From assembly GCF_014218355.1 (NCBI RefSeq), contig NZ_AP023368.1:5395501-5459500 (forward strand): DNA of 64,000 nt, written 5' to 3'. The notes beneath the pieces were generated by a model, which made no database searches, was not told the DNA's origin, and saw only the letters and a list, made by a program, of their open reading frames with translations. Shown in pieces: positions 51,637-61,040 of this stretch; positions within the stretch are counted from its first letter, which is position 1; the number at the start of each line of letters is the position of its first letter. The position numbers and the translations under genes were made by a program. This DNA is from Anaerocolumna chitinilytica (lineage in GTDB: Bacteria > Bacillota > Clostridia > Lachnospirales > Lachnospiraceae).

Positions 51637-53250
51637 TTATTCTGCTACGGATTTATATCTGTCATAGGACTGTTTCTTTAAAGTCGTCATCTCATCAATA
51701 CCTAACTCTTTTACCCTTGAAACAAAATCATCAAACTCTTCAATGGGTCTTGAACCGATAAAGAACTTAAGAAGCTCTTCATCTACGTAGGTCTTAATAG
51801 CACTCATCTTAACATCGTAGATTTCCTGTTCTGCTGCTGTTAAAGTTAAAGTGGGGTTATAAGGATAAAAATAATTGTTGTCAATATAGTTAAAGAGCTG
51901 TGCTTTTACATCATCATTTGCACAGGAGGCTGCTTCATATTCCGGCATCTGTCTCATACCGATTAATGCCTGTAACCCGTTGGCACGCAGCCAGTTAACA
52001 CGGCCGCCTTCACTGTTATTTACCTTATCCGTATATTGAGGTGCGCCATTTACCATCTCATAGCTGTCACCTTCGATACCAAAATTAAAGAGCAGAGAGC
52101 CTTCATCACTGTAAACATAGTCAAACATCTTAATAATATCTTCTGCATTTTTTGCTGAACTTGATATTGCCCAGGAGAAACCAACAATAGAAGATTGCTG
52201 GCTGTAAGTTCTTGGTGCATCTCCTGCCTTTAATACCGGAGGCTGTATAACCTGCCAATTCGTATTTGGATCATTTTTCAGAACCTCGGCATTGGTATTC
52301 TGTCCTGCAATATATCCGGTCCAATAACAGGTAGCACCTGCTTTGTTGTTTAAGATATGGTAGTTATTGGTGTCTTCTCTTGTTATAAATTCGCTGTCAA
52401 TAAGTCCTTCCTTATACCATTTTGCCATAGTACCCAAGAATTCCTTTGCTTCCGGCAGAATAGGCGCAAAAGCTACTTCACCGTCTTTTATCATCCAATA
52501 ATCATTATTGCCGTTAAGCTCTATTCCCCAGGCATCTGCAAAATTCATAAAATAATTTTCCCAAGCACGGTCTAGAATCAATGGAGTAACATCACCGGCA
52601 CCATGTCCGTTTAAATCATTTGTTTTAAAGGCGGTCAGAACTTTGTACCAGTCATCCACGGTAACCGGAACCTCTAAGTTCAGCTTCTTTAACCAATCCA
52701 TACGGATATTATATCCCATTGCCGTACGAATTGCAGATAACATGGGGATTCCATATATTTTACCGTCGCTGCCAACGCACTGCGCCATGGCTTCTTTATT
52801 CTCTACCAGATACTTCTTAATATTGGGTGCGTATTGATTGATCAGATCATCCAGTGGCATGAAAGCGCCTGACATACCAAAGGTATTTACATCGCCTACC
52901 GTACCTGCCATGACATCCGGATAATCACCGGAAGAGACAATTACACTGAATTTTTGCTTTGCTTCGCTTTGTACAACGGATTCAATGTTTAGGTTAATAT
53001 TCAGTTTTTCTGCCAGGGTCTTAAAGGTCAAGGTGTCTTTGTTATAGATTGCCTCGGGCAGACGGCTGGGCAGAAACATGGAGATTTCCACCGGTTCACT
53101 GCTCTTAGGTTCTGAAGTAACATTTACTGCCGTGTTCGTATTTCCTGACTTCTCTTTCTTTGTGTCCTTGCCGCATCCCCCAAGCATGCCGACTGCAAGC
53201 ACCAATACCAGAACCAAACTGATACATTTTTTTGCTTTTTGTAATAACAT
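51637..53250 (-). CDS. Carbohydrate ABC importer binding lipoprotein, LplA/YtcQ-like
   Basis: 537 residues. Lipoprotein signal with GMLGGCGKD (Cys about residue 27), a short Ser/Thr/Asn linker, then a large extracellular solute-binding domain (family 1) with conserved AIYNKDTLTFKTLAEKLNI and an MPLDDLINQYAPNIKKYL segment. The length above 500 residues is typical of the LplA/YtcQ group, which binds oligosaccharides and polysaccharide fragments. GAGGAGG precedes the ATG. It is the third gene after two permease genes. No ATPase is encoded here; this class usually shares MsmX/MsmK. Confidence 0.88.
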   Translation of the reverse strand: MLLQKAKKCISLVLVLVLAVGMLGGCGKDTKKEKSGNTNTAVNVTSEPKSSEPVEISMFLPSRLPEAIYNKDTLTFKTLAEKLNINLNIESVVQSEAKQKFSVIVSSGDYPDVMAGTVGDVNTFGMSGAFMPLDDLINQYAPNIKKYLVENKEAMAQCVGSDGKIYGIPMLSAIRTAMGYNIRMDWLKKLNLEVPVTVDDWYKVLTAFKTNDLNGHGAGDVTPLILDRAWENYFMNFADAWGIELNGNNDYWMIKDGEVAFAPILPEAKEFLGTMAKWYKEGLIDSEFITREDTNNYHILNNKAGATCYWTGYIAGQNTNAEVLKNDPNTNWQVIQPPVLKAGDAPRTYSQQSSIVGFSWAISSSAKNAEDIIKMFDYVYSDEGSLLFNFGIEGDSYEMVNGAPQYTDKVNNSEGGRVNWLRANGLQALIGMRQMPEYEAASCANDDVKAQLFNYIDNNYFYPYNPTLTLTAAEQEIYDVKMSAIKTYVDEELLKFFIGSRPIEEFDDFVSRVKELGIDEMTTLKKQSYDRYKSVAE

Positions 53251-53310
53251 ACAAATCCTCCTCTTAAATTTTACTTTTATATATCGCAGGCAAGCCTGCG
53301 TTGTTGCTGT

Positions 53311-54189
53311 TTATTCCTTTACACTGCCCACTAAAGCACCGCTTACAAAATACTTTTGCAGAAAGGGATAAATTACGATTATAGGCACTGTAGTTACCAT
53401 AATCGCCGCAAATTTTATAGTAGTCGGTATGGTTGCCTCGCCGGGAGACAATGCCTTTGCTATATCCTGCCCCAATTGACTGGATATAATAATTCGCTGC
53501 AGCAGCACCTGTACCGGTACTTTCTTATCATCATTTAATAAGAGCATCTCCCAAAAGTAAGAGTTCCAACGGCTGACCGCATAATAAAGCGCTACGGCTG
53601 CCATGATAGGCTTTGATAAGGGCACCAGAATCTTAACTAGTATCTGTAAGTCATTTGCTCCCTCTAGTTTTGCCGACTCTTCAAGGGATACCGGAAGACT
53701 TTGAAAATGTGTACGGAAAATAATAACATAAAATGCACTGATAGCAGGATATAACAAAATCCCCAAACGACTGTCCAATAAGTGAAGGCTGCGCATAACC
53801 AGGTAAAAAGGTATCATACCGCCGCTAAACCACATAGTAAATACCACAAACAAGCTCATAAGCTTTCTGGGTGCCCACCTTTCCTTGGAGAGTGGATAAG
53901 CTGCCAGAATCGTTAACCCCAGACTAAGTAAAGTGCCGATTCCGGTGTAAAATATTGTGTTTCCGTAGGCTGTCCAGATTCCCTTGTATTTAAGTACCAC
54001 CGTATAGGCTCTAACCGTCAAGTCTTTTGGTATCAGAAATACTTCGTTTCGCATAACACTGGCAGCCGAGCTTAAGGATGCTGATATCAGATAAAGAAAG
54101 GGATAGAGTGTAACGACGCATACAAATAAAATAATAATGTAGCATACACTCACAAAAGCAATTTCACTGATACCCATTTTTTGTTTCAT
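53311..54189 (-). CDS. Carbohydrate ABC importer permease, LplC/YtcP-like
   Basis: 292 residues with six membrane segments, including VVTLYPFLYLISASLSS and an EAA-type loop (LEESAKLEGANDLQILVKI, about 190-208), ending in the conserved QKYFVSGALVGSVKE. That tail is typical of the CUT1 sugar permease group. The ATG at 54189 follows GGGAG by eight bases; the longer frame to 54246 adds 19 unsupported residues. It pairs with the LplB-like permease 137 bp upstream. Confidence 0.88.
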   Translation of the reverse strand: MKQKMGISEIAFVSVCYIIILFVCVVTLYPFLYLISASLSSAASVMRNEVFLIPKDLTVRAYTVVLKYKGIWTAYGNTIFYTGIGTLLSLGLTILAAYPLSKERWAPRKLMSLFVVFTMWFSGGMIPFYLVMRSLHLLDSRLGILLYPAISAFYVIIFRTHFQSLPVSLEESAKLEGANDLQILVKILVPLSKPIMAAVALYYAVSRWNSYFWEMLLLNDDKKVPVQVLLQRIIISSQLGQDIAKALSPGEATIPTTIKFAAIMVTTVPIIVIYPFLQKYFVSGALVGSVKE

Positions 54190-54326
54190 AATTGGCTCCC
54201 ATCTGCGTGCTAATCTAGCACCAATGAAGTGTGCTAATCCACGCATCTTAAATTAAGGGGAGTGAAAGATTTGTTTTTCACTCTTGGCTCCTGTGTATAA
54301 ATAAGGGTAAGAAAATACACCAATTA

Positions 54327-55244
54327 TTACCACAGGGTAGTTCCGTCTAATTTCCTGGTTATCTTATTTGCCGTATACACTAAGGCAAAGCCTATAACAT
54401 TCTGGAAGATGGTCATTGCCTGACCATAACTGTATCTTCTATTCAAAATGCCTTCTCTATAGATATAGGAATTAAAAACATCCGCAGTTTCATAAATAGA
54501 AGGATTGTAAAGCAGAATGATACGCTCGTGACCAACGTTTAGGATGGAACCCAGATTAATCAGCAGCATAATTACAATGGTAGGTGCAAGTCCCGGCAAG
54601 GTAATATAGAGCATCTTCTGGAATTTCCCCGCTCCGTCTACGGTTGCCGCTTCATACTGGTCATTTGAGATACCTGCCAGTGCTGCCATGTAGATAATGG
54701 CTCCAAAGCCGGTTCCCTGCCAGATTCCCGTGCTGATAAAGATAGTCCGAAAATATTTGGCCTCCTGCAAAAAGAAAATACTTTTGATTCCCAGATGGTT
54801 TAGGAATACATTCACTAATCCTGTTGTTGAAACAAATTGTATTACCATGGACATAACGACTACGGAAGATATAAAATAAGGCAGATAACTGATTGTCTGC
54901 GTGATTTTTTTAAATCTCTTTCTGCGTATTTCATTAAAAGCAATGGCTAATATAATAGGCAGTGGAAAACCAAAAACTATTCCATATACATTCATTAGAA
55001 GCGTGTTACGAAACAAACGGAAAAAATATGGATCATCGAACAGTATCTTAAAATTTCTCAATCCAACCCAGGAGCTATGTAATATTCCTTTTACAATGTC
55101 ATACTTCTGAAATGCGATGACCATACCGCCCATGGGCAAATAAGAAAATAGCACATACCAGAGAAAGACCGGCAAGAACATCAGATACAACCACATGTTA
55201 GTTTTTAATTCAACCCTGTATTTTTTTAATTTCTTAAAAAACAT
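54327..55244 (-). CDS. Carbohydrate ABC importer permease, LplB/YteP-like
   Basis: 305 residues with six membrane segments. The opening WLYLMFLPVFLWYVLFSYLPM, a VGLRNFKILF segment and the EAA-type loop (YEAATVDGAGKFQKMLYITLPG) identify the LplB family, with a C-terminal NYRYSYGQAMTIFQNVIGFAL-like region (NRRYSYGQAMT). The ATG at 55244 is six bases after GAGAGGAGG and preferred over an in-frame TTG at 55250. First gene of the importer operon; its promoter is probably within 55467-55484. Confidence 0.88.
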   Translation of the reverse strand: MFFKKLKKYRVELKTNMWLYLMFLPVFLWYVLFSYLPMGGMVIAFQKYDIVKGILHSSWVGLRNFKILFDDPYFFRLFRNTLLMNVYGIVFGFPLPIILAIAFNEIRRKRFKKITQTISYLPYFISSVVVMSMVIQFVSTTGLVNVFLNHLGIKSIFFLQEAKYFRTIFISTGIWQGTGFGAIIYMAALAGISNDQYEAATVDGAGKFQKMLYITLPGLAPTIVIMLLINLGSILNVGHERIILLYNPSIYETADVFNSYIYREGILNRRYSYGQAMTIFQNVIGFALVYTANKITRKLDGTTLW

Positions 55245-55269
55245 CTTCAACCTCCTCTCTTTTTACTCA

Positions 55270-55484
55270 GTAACGTTACACCCCCATCATAGAGGGAATC
55301 ACAATGAATCTCAATTGAAAATATTCCCCATCCGGGCAGAATTTCCTGAAGTATCTCTTTTCGCAGAGCTATATGGAATGGTAAAATTTCTGCTTTTACT
55401 CATTATTTCCACGAAACGTTCTTTACTATTGTTTAATGGCGGCTTTAAGGACTATTAAATCAAAAATTTGACGTCAAAATTATA
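55270..55484 (-). promoter_or_regulatory. Probable promoter and operators of the sugar importer operon
   Basis: A minus-strand TATAAT (55479-55484) is followed by a 12-bp palindrome TTTGACGTCAAA (55467-55478). Nearer the gene, GTAACGTTAC (55270-55279) is a 10-bp palindrome of the form bound by LacI/CcpA-type regulators. No good -35 was found. Either palindrome could bind the AraC-type regulator or a catabolite regulator; this is unproven. Confidence 0.45.
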
Positions 55485-55498
55485 CTCCTAAAAATAAA

Positions 55499-55644
55499 AG
55501 AAGCAGCCTGGTTTCCTTTTACCATGCCTCCAGACTCATAGCGGGTTTGTATATGTTAATCGTACATAGGTTGTTCGTTTTACACATACAGCTCTGACAA
55601 ATGTCTTTCAGTTGGCGTATCATAGAAACCAGGCCGCCTCTTCT
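55499..55644 (-). terminator. Long stem structure downstream of the AraC sensor gene
   Basis: AGAAG..GCCTGGTTTC (55499-55515) pairs with GAAACCAGGC..CTTCT (55625-55644); on the minus strand it is followed by TTTTATTTTTA. It therefore suits termination of the leftward regulator gene. The roughly 110-nt loop is larger than usual, so a structured leader of the importer operon cannot be excluded. Confidence 0.55.
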
Positions 55645-55764
55645 AATTTTTATAACAATTCTTTGCATAACTTAATCTAGGATTTAATATTAATTGAATT
55701 TTCATAGGACAGAAACTTAAAGCAGCTCTCTTTTACAGTCTTTCATTTTCTACATAGCCGTTTA

Positions 55765-58074
55765 TTACATAATGGAATTGCGTCGGTACTGAACCGGTGT
55801 GACGGAATATTTCTCCTTGAACTTCTTAATAAAATAGTTGGAACTGCCAAAGCCAATCTTTTTTATCAATTCATCTAAAGGCATATTGGATTCTATAAGG
55901 AGCTTTGCAGCCTTTTTCAGCTTACAATCCGTAATAAACTGCGTGATATTGATACCCTTTTCCTCTTTAAAGATGCGGCTGATATATTTGGGACTTAGGA
56001 AGACCTTCTCTGCAATAAATTCTAAGGAAAGTTCTTCTTCCAGATTCTCCATAATAACTTTTTCTATCAAGTCCGCTACCGTCTGGGATGGATTACTTTC
56101 TACTTTCTTCAATTCATCAAAGGTGTTCTCTATCAGGCTTATGAACCAATAATAGAAATCTTCCACATCATACTGGTCGTTAAAATCTTTAAAATGCTCT
56201 GTTTCATTGTTCTTCCCCTTCATAATATCTCTCATGTAATAGTTGTAGATAAATAAATACTTTAAGACAGCACCATTCAAATAATTTGTTGCCACGGACA
56301 GGGAACTGGCCTCGTCTATAAAATCCTTTAATATTTTGTTGATAACCTCAAGGTTTCTGTTAACCAGAGCTTCACTGAAGGTTTCATAATGACAGTCCAT
56401 GGTCTTCCTTTGTTCTTTCAGCCTGTCTCCCAGCTCATTTGCATCAATAAAATACGCCCTGGGAAGAAAGTATATATATTCCGATAGTTTTAATAGGCTA
56501 AGATATGCCTCGTGAGCTGAGCCCAGCTCCTCAAAATTACTGCTTTGCAATATAATAGGATTAATAGAAAAGTTCATCATCATATAATCGGTGAATTTAT
56601 TTCTGAGGGCTTTTAACTCTTCTTTTCCAGGACCTATTTCCGATACAATTACACAGACCTTCCCATCAAACAAATCAGCCGATAAGCACTGCAACGACTC
56701 GTTTTTGTAATTATCAAAATAATTTATCATATTATATATAATTAGATTTTTCCCGATTTCATCCAGATTTTTATATATCTTTGGATGGACTTTTATCATA
56801 AGAACATAGTTCCAGGTATACTCGCTGGAATATCCCAGGAACTTCAGCTTATCCTCCATGGATTTCTTATCGCTTAGCTTAGCTGTAAGAAGTCTGACAA
56901 CAAAATCACTTTTTATAATGTTTTTATTGTCATTTAGCACTTTTTCTTTTTCTACTGCTTTGTCATAGAGCTCTTCCATTGCCCGGTCTATGTAGTAGTA
57001 TTCATTTTCTCTCGCCTTTTTATTTAATTTCGCTTTTAGTAATCTGCTCATAACCGTATGGAAAGGCTTATATAATTTTCTGGCGAAGCAGTAGGACAGT
57101 ATCATACCGAACAGAACAACCAGCAAGGAGATAATCACAATCCTGGTCTGAATTGCCCTTGTCTCATCAAAGTATTCTTTGGTGGAGACGAGATTGACAA
57201 TCGTCCAATCTCCCATGGAAACCGGCTGACTCATAACAATATGGTCTTTTACCGTATAAAAATTATTCTTCACCTTTCCCAGGAGAAGCTCATCCATATA
57301 ACTTTTGTTACTATTCCTAAAAGCCTGAAAGCCTGCTACATTTCCCTCCGCATCAATAACATTCCCCTTGCTGTCTATAATAGCTACAGCATCCAGTCCT
57401 CTTGTCAGGTAATCCTGTAATAGCTCCTGTAAGACCTCCTTCTTTATATTAACGATTACATATCCCTTGTATCTGGATTCCTCCTCTGTATAGAGGGGGT
57501 ATCCAGAGGTAACAGAAAACACTGGTATTTCTCTCATACTGTACTTCATAACCCGGTCCGAAACCCATCTTTTACTTCCCTGAAACTGTACTTCTGAACC
57601 AAAGATATCAAGCTCTGCTTTGAATTTCTTAGAATCCTCGTCCGTATAATTAATACCGGTAAAAGTAGATATCCAAACATCATTATTCTGAACATAAAGC
57701 TCGAGGCTTGATACAAAGGAATCATTTTGAGTACTTAGTGTCTGCAAATATTTCAATAGGTTAACTGCCTTGAAGAAATCATTCTTCATTGGGTGATACA
57801 AGAAACTTTGAATCTCCTTGTCCTTATTGCCCAAACTAGTAATCTCCTGAATAATCCGATTCGATTCTTCAAATAAATTATTGATCTTATGCTCCAGATA
57901 CTCCAGACGGTACTGCTCCAACTCTTCTATTTTCCGGTTGTAGTTATAAGAGAACTGTATCGTTAATACTCCTCCTATTATCAACACTACCATTACAACC
58001 AGAATAACAAAACAGGCTATCATACGGTTAAATATGGTATCAATTCGGTTCAGCTGGTTTCTTAATCTGTTCAT
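55765..58074 (-). CDS. Membrane sensor AraC-family regulator (YesN/YtdP type)
   Basis: 769 residues from the ATG at 58074, which has AGAGGT upstream. One membrane segment at about 20-42, an extracellular sensor domain of about 255 residues (Cache-like), a second segment (VIISLLVVLFGMILSYCFA, about 305-325), a cytoplasmic linker and a C-terminal AraC double helix-turn-helix (LSLEFIAEKVFLSPKYISRIF, then a SSNYFIKKFKEKYSVTP end). Such one-piece regulators sense sugars outside the cell or bound importer proteins and activate LplABC-type importer operons. It lies just upstream of that operon, in the same direction. Confidence 0.88.
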   Translation of the reverse strand: MNRLRNQLNRIDTIFNRMIACFVILVVMVVLIIGGVLTIQFSYNYNRKIEELEQYRLEYLEHKINNLFEESNRIIQEITSLGNKDKEIQSFLYHPMKNDFFKAVNLLKYLQTLSTQNDSFVSSLELYVQNNDVWISTFTGINYTDEDSKKFKAELDIFGSEVQFQGSKRWVSDRVMKYSMREIPVFSVTSGYPLYTEEESRYKGYVIVNIKKEVLQELLQDYLTRGLDAVAIIDSKGNVIDAEGNVAGFQAFRNSNKSYMDELLLGKVKNNFYTVKDHIVMSQPVSMGDWTIVNLVSTKEYFDETRAIQTRIVIISLLVVLFGMILSYCFARKLYKPFHTVMSRLLKAKLNKKARENEYYYIDRAMEELYDKAVEKEKVLNDNKNIIKSDFVVRLLTAKLSDKKSMEDKLKFLGYSSEYTWNYVLMIKVHPKIYKNLDEIGKNLIIYNMINYFDNYKNESLQCLSADLFDGKVCVIVSEIGPGKEELKALRNKFTDYMMMNFSINPIILQSSNFEELGSAHEAYLSLLKLSEYIYFLPRAYFIDANELGDRLKEQRKTMDCHYETFSEALVNRNLEVINKILKDFIDEASSLSVATNYLNGAVLKYLFIYNYYMRDIMKGKNNETEHFKDFNDQYDVEDFYYWFISLIENTFDELKKVESNPSQTVADLIEKVIMENLEEELSLEFIAEKVFLSPKYISRIFKEEKGINITQFITDCKLKKAAKLLIESNMPLDELIKKIGFGSSNYFIKKFKEKYSVTPVQYRRNSIM

Positions 58075-58200
58075 TGGACAAAGACCTCTTTCTATTCTGC
58101 TTGTCATAAGTTACATCTATTATAATGTCCATTGCTACTTTCCACAATTGCACAAAATCCATATTATATAAAAATATCGTCCTAAATTTACGCATACAAA

Positions 58201-58225
58201 AGGCAGGGCTTTTATGGCCCTGCCT
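58201..58225 (-). terminator. Terminator of the TPR-protein gene
   Basis: Palindromic stem AGGCAGGGC (58201-58209)/GCCCTGCCT (58217-58225) with TTTTG following on the minus strand. Confidence 0.8.
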
Positions 58226-58247
58226 GAATATATTCCTTCTCTGATTT

Positions 58248-58712
58248 CTAATTCATAAATTGAATTATGATCTTATTCTGAAGCTCGTCCAAATCCTTTG
58301 CAAGAAGTTCTTTATCTTCTTTTTCGGTCACTTTTTCTGTTTCTCTTAAAGCAAGCTCCAGATATTTTGTACATTCACTCTTATTGCCCTTTACCAGATA
58401 AGCCCTTGTTAAGGCCTCATAAGCATAGGCTAAATTAAAGCCTGTAAAGCCATTTGCCTCACATAACTGCAAAGCTCTCTTACCATGGTATAAACAAGAA
58501 TCAAAGTTGCCAAGGAGTGCATATACTCTTGATATTTGCCATTCTCCCACATAGATGTTATGAGGTGTTCCCACCTGCATCCAATGATATAAAGATGCAT
58601 GGGCCATATGAACCATAAGGTAATTTTCCTCTTCCGTCCTACCCTCTTTATCCATCAAAGCCCAAACACCATTGAATAGCTTTGCTGCCAGCTCTTTTGT
58701 CTCTTCACTCAT
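58248..58712 (-). CDS. TPR-like helical protein, function unknown
   Basis: 154 residues, all helical. Repeated tetratricopeptide-like helices are seen (SRVYALLGNFDSCLYHGKRALQLC, about 80-103, and YEALTRAYLVKGNKSECTKYL, about 121-141). Comparable short TPR proteins are common cytosolic Firmicutes proteins with no defined role, and this one has no catalytic motif or signal. It has its own terminator. Neighbours give no clue. Protein-protein binding is the only inference. Confidence 0.65.
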   Translation of the reverse strand: MSEETKELAAKLFNGVWALMDKEGRTEEENYLMVHMAHASLYHWMQVGTPHNIYVGEWQISRVYALLGNFDSCLYHGKRALQLCEANGFTGFNLAYAYEALTRAYLVKGNKSECTKYLELALRETEKVTEKEDKELLAKDLDELQNKIIIQFMN

Positions 58713-58810
58713 ATTGTCTCCTCCTTAGCCCTACTAACCCTTACGAAACTAATTCTTATTACTATAGTATTATTTTCTGGCCTAACAGTCAATAGAAATA
58801 ACTGTATAAT

Positions 58811-60652
58811 TCAATCTTTTATGATTTTTAACAAGGTGGTAAGAAATTTATCCGATTCATTATTCTTAAGCACTTTTACTACATAAGCCGGATTATCTGT
58901 TATAATATTATCCACGCCGATTCTTTTTAATCTTTCAATTTCACTTTTGGTATTGACAGTCCAGACATGTACTTCTCTGCCGTTTTTATGTGCTTCATTT
59001 ACTGTATTCTTTATAACAAGACTTGCTTTCATACTAAAGAAATCAATTGCTTTATTTTTAATTATTCCTCCGTAAATGCCATAAGTGATAAGTCCCGTCC
59101 TGATATCCGAGTCTTCCTCCTTTACCTGCTTTAAACAGTGAATACTGGTGGAAGTAATGACACATTGCTTTTCCATGTCATATTCTTTCATTAAAGCTAC
59201 TACCTTCTTTGCAAGGTCCTCGGAGTCATTCCGGTATTTCAGGTCCATATTAATTTTTACCTGTCCTTTGGCAAGCTCAAAGAGCTCCTTTAATGTAGGA
59301 ATCTTTGTACCGGCAAACTCCTCTCCAAACCAACTGCCTGCATCCAGCTGACTGACTTTTTCATATGGGACCTCCCAGATGAACTTATTATATCCGGTTG
59401 TCCGCTTAAGACTGGGGTCATGTAAAAGTACCAGTTCTCCATCCTTGGTTACCCTTATATCCACTTCTACATAATCGGCTTTCTCAGCAATTGCTTTTGT
59501 GACGGCCATAAGGGTATTCTCCGGTACAGAATGAGAATAACCTCGATGGGAGGTGACCTTAACATCCTGCAGGTTCATATAGTCAAAAGCAGAACCATTG
59601 TGAACCACCTGATAAAAGTAGTACACATTTATGGTAAACAGAGTAATAATTAAAAAGTATATTATTTTTTTATAAGAATAGGCAGGCTTAAAGAAATCCT
59701 CCGCTTCTTCATGCCCATTAATTTTAAGCTTTCTGTGTCGATGAAAGGTGTAAGAAATCAATGCCATATTGGAGGTAATACCAAATACAAAAATCACCAG
59801 TGCAAGATAGACACTCATACGGTCATAAACCTCAATAAAGGTAGAGGTCGCCTCCAGCCGGTCTGAAAAGCCTGATACCAGAACCGCAGTCATGGCCATA
59901 GTAAACATATAAATCAGGAAGAGAAAAGCAGCCAGCAGCGTATTCCATCCGCCAATAGAAATCAGGAGATTTCTTCGTTCGTGAGGCCTTATATCTTTTC
60001 TGCTCACAGTTAACAAGCCGTTTCGCTCGGTTAAAAGGCTATGGTAATAGTATGGACCGATAAAATAAAGGAACAGCAGCATACCAATAGCCAAAACAAA
60101 GACTCCAAAGAAGAGATATCGGCTGGGGGTTTCCTCCATATAATATTTAAAATTCCGAAAACGCCAGACCGCGAACATAAGAAATGGGACACTGCTTATT
60201 ACCGTCAGAACCCAGGAAGTAAACAAGGCGGTCATTCTGCCCTTTTTTATACAATAAAAAAGGCGGTAGATCGTAAGCTTTGCCAGCATAACAACTTTTA
60301 ATTTCTGTTCTCTTTCGGTCAGCGAAAAAAAGGTAATCAGAAATAATATATCAAGGGTCAGGAAGATACCAATAACGATAAATAAAAGAAGCAGCATCAG
60401 GATTGTAATCGGATGCACTAGAAACCGAAAGAGGTTGCCCGCTGTGATATAGCTGTAGCCAGTCAGCCTGAGAGTATCATCTATAATCATATTAATGAAA
60501 GGAAAAAGCAGAAAATAAGCGATTCCCATCAATATTACCTGTCCTGCTATCAGATATAGAATATTTCTTAGGATTATCTTTAAGGTTTTAGAATATATAT
60601 GAAGTATCTTTTTTAATAAGTTTGTTTTAGGGGTTTGTTGATTTTTATCCAT
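58811..60652 (-). CDS. Membrane-anchored glycerophosphodiester phosphodiesterase
   Basis: 613 residues. About eight membrane segments fill residues 10-360 (the GDPD-associated membrane domain), and a C-terminal GDPD domain follows with TSHRGYSHSVPENTL (about 375), EVDIRVTKDGELVLLHDPS and a late VWTVNTKSEI. The catalytic His-Arg, Glu-x-Asp and second His of the family are present. It would hydrolyse glycerophosphodiesters, possibly from lipoteichoic acid or lipids, at the membrane. The start at 60652 has AAGGA before it; a frame from 60709 adds 19 unsupported residues. Confidence 0.88.
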   Translation of the reverse strand: MDKNQQTPKTNLLKKILHIYSKTLKIILRNILYLIAGQVILMGIAYFLLFPFINMIIDDTLRLTGYSYITAGNLFRFLVHPITILMLLLLFIVIGIFLTLDILFLITFFSLTEREQKLKVVMLAKLTIYRLFYCIKKGRMTALFTSWVLTVISSVPFLMFAVWRFRNFKYYMEETPSRYLFFGVFVLAIGMLLFLYFIGPYYYHSLLTERNGLLTVSRKDIRPHERRNLLISIGGWNTLLAAFLFLIYMFTMAMTAVLVSGFSDRLEATSTFIEVYDRMSVYLALVIFVFGITSNMALISYTFHRHRKLKINGHEEAEDFFKPAYSYKKIIYFLIITLFTINVYYFYQVVHNGSAFDYMNLQDVKVTSHRGYSHSVPENTLMAVTKAIAEKADYVEVDIRVTKDGELVLLHDPSLKRTTGYNKFIWEVPYEKVSQLDAGSWFGEEFAGTKIPTLKELFELAKGQVKINMDLKYRNDSEDLAKKVVALMKEYDMEKQCVITSTSIHCLKQVKEEDSDIRTGLITYGIYGGIIKNKAIDFFSMKASLVIKNTVNEAHKNGREVHVWTVNTKSEIERLKRIGVDNIITDNPAYVVKVLKNNESDKFLTTLLKIIKD

Positions 60653-60723
60653 ATTCGTTTCCTTGTCGTAGAAATCTATGCATATCATTTTATACACATA
60701 GCTATCCATAAGTCAAGCTTATC

Positions 60724-60759
60724 AAAAAATGGGCGGCAAAAAAAATTTTCGCTCGCCCA
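60724..60759 (-). terminator. Minus-strand terminator upstream of the GDPD gene
   Basis: TGGGCG (60730-60735)/CGCCCA (60754-60759) with an inner AAAA/TTTT stem; the minus strand continues ATTTTTTG. Since the M23 gene already has its own terminator, this may end a short unseen transcript or block read-through. Confidence 0.6.
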
Positions 60760-60765
60760 CCTTTT

Positions 60766-60861
60766 TGCATATCTATGTCAAGCAGCCGAATATATTTGTG
60801 CTTTTCAAGGTGAAGACTTAAAGTATGAGAAGTTCGGCTGCGAATTTTTTAGATATGTAAT
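60766..60861. other. Unexplained structured stretch, possible small RNA
   Basis: GCAGCCGAA (60782-60790) pairs with TTCGGCTGC (60833-60841), followed by six T on the + strand, and an outer stem CATATCTA/TAGATATG extends it. A small inner hairpin (TTCA/TGAA) is present. No coding frame covers it. It could be the end of a + strand small RNA or an insertion remnant. The rest of the gap, 60862-60990, shows nothing identifiable. Confidence 0.4.
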
Positions 60862-60991
60862 ATGGTCTTTTCCGCTCGGACTCTCTTACCTGTTTCGTTG
60901 ATAATCACCAATAACTGCTTTCCTGCTATTATTATATTCCCGGAGCAGGTAATTGTTCCTTTTGAAACGGCTTTTACCCATTAAGCAGCAC

Positions 60992-61024
60992 AAAAAAAGG
61001 CTGAACCCGGTAAGAGCAGCCTTT
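60992..61024 (-). terminator. Terminator of the M23-like gene
   Basis: AAAGGCTG (60996-61003)/CAGCCTTT (61017-61024), seven T on the minus strand (60992-60998). Confidence 0.88.
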
Positions 61025-61040
61025 CTTGTTCTTATTCGTT

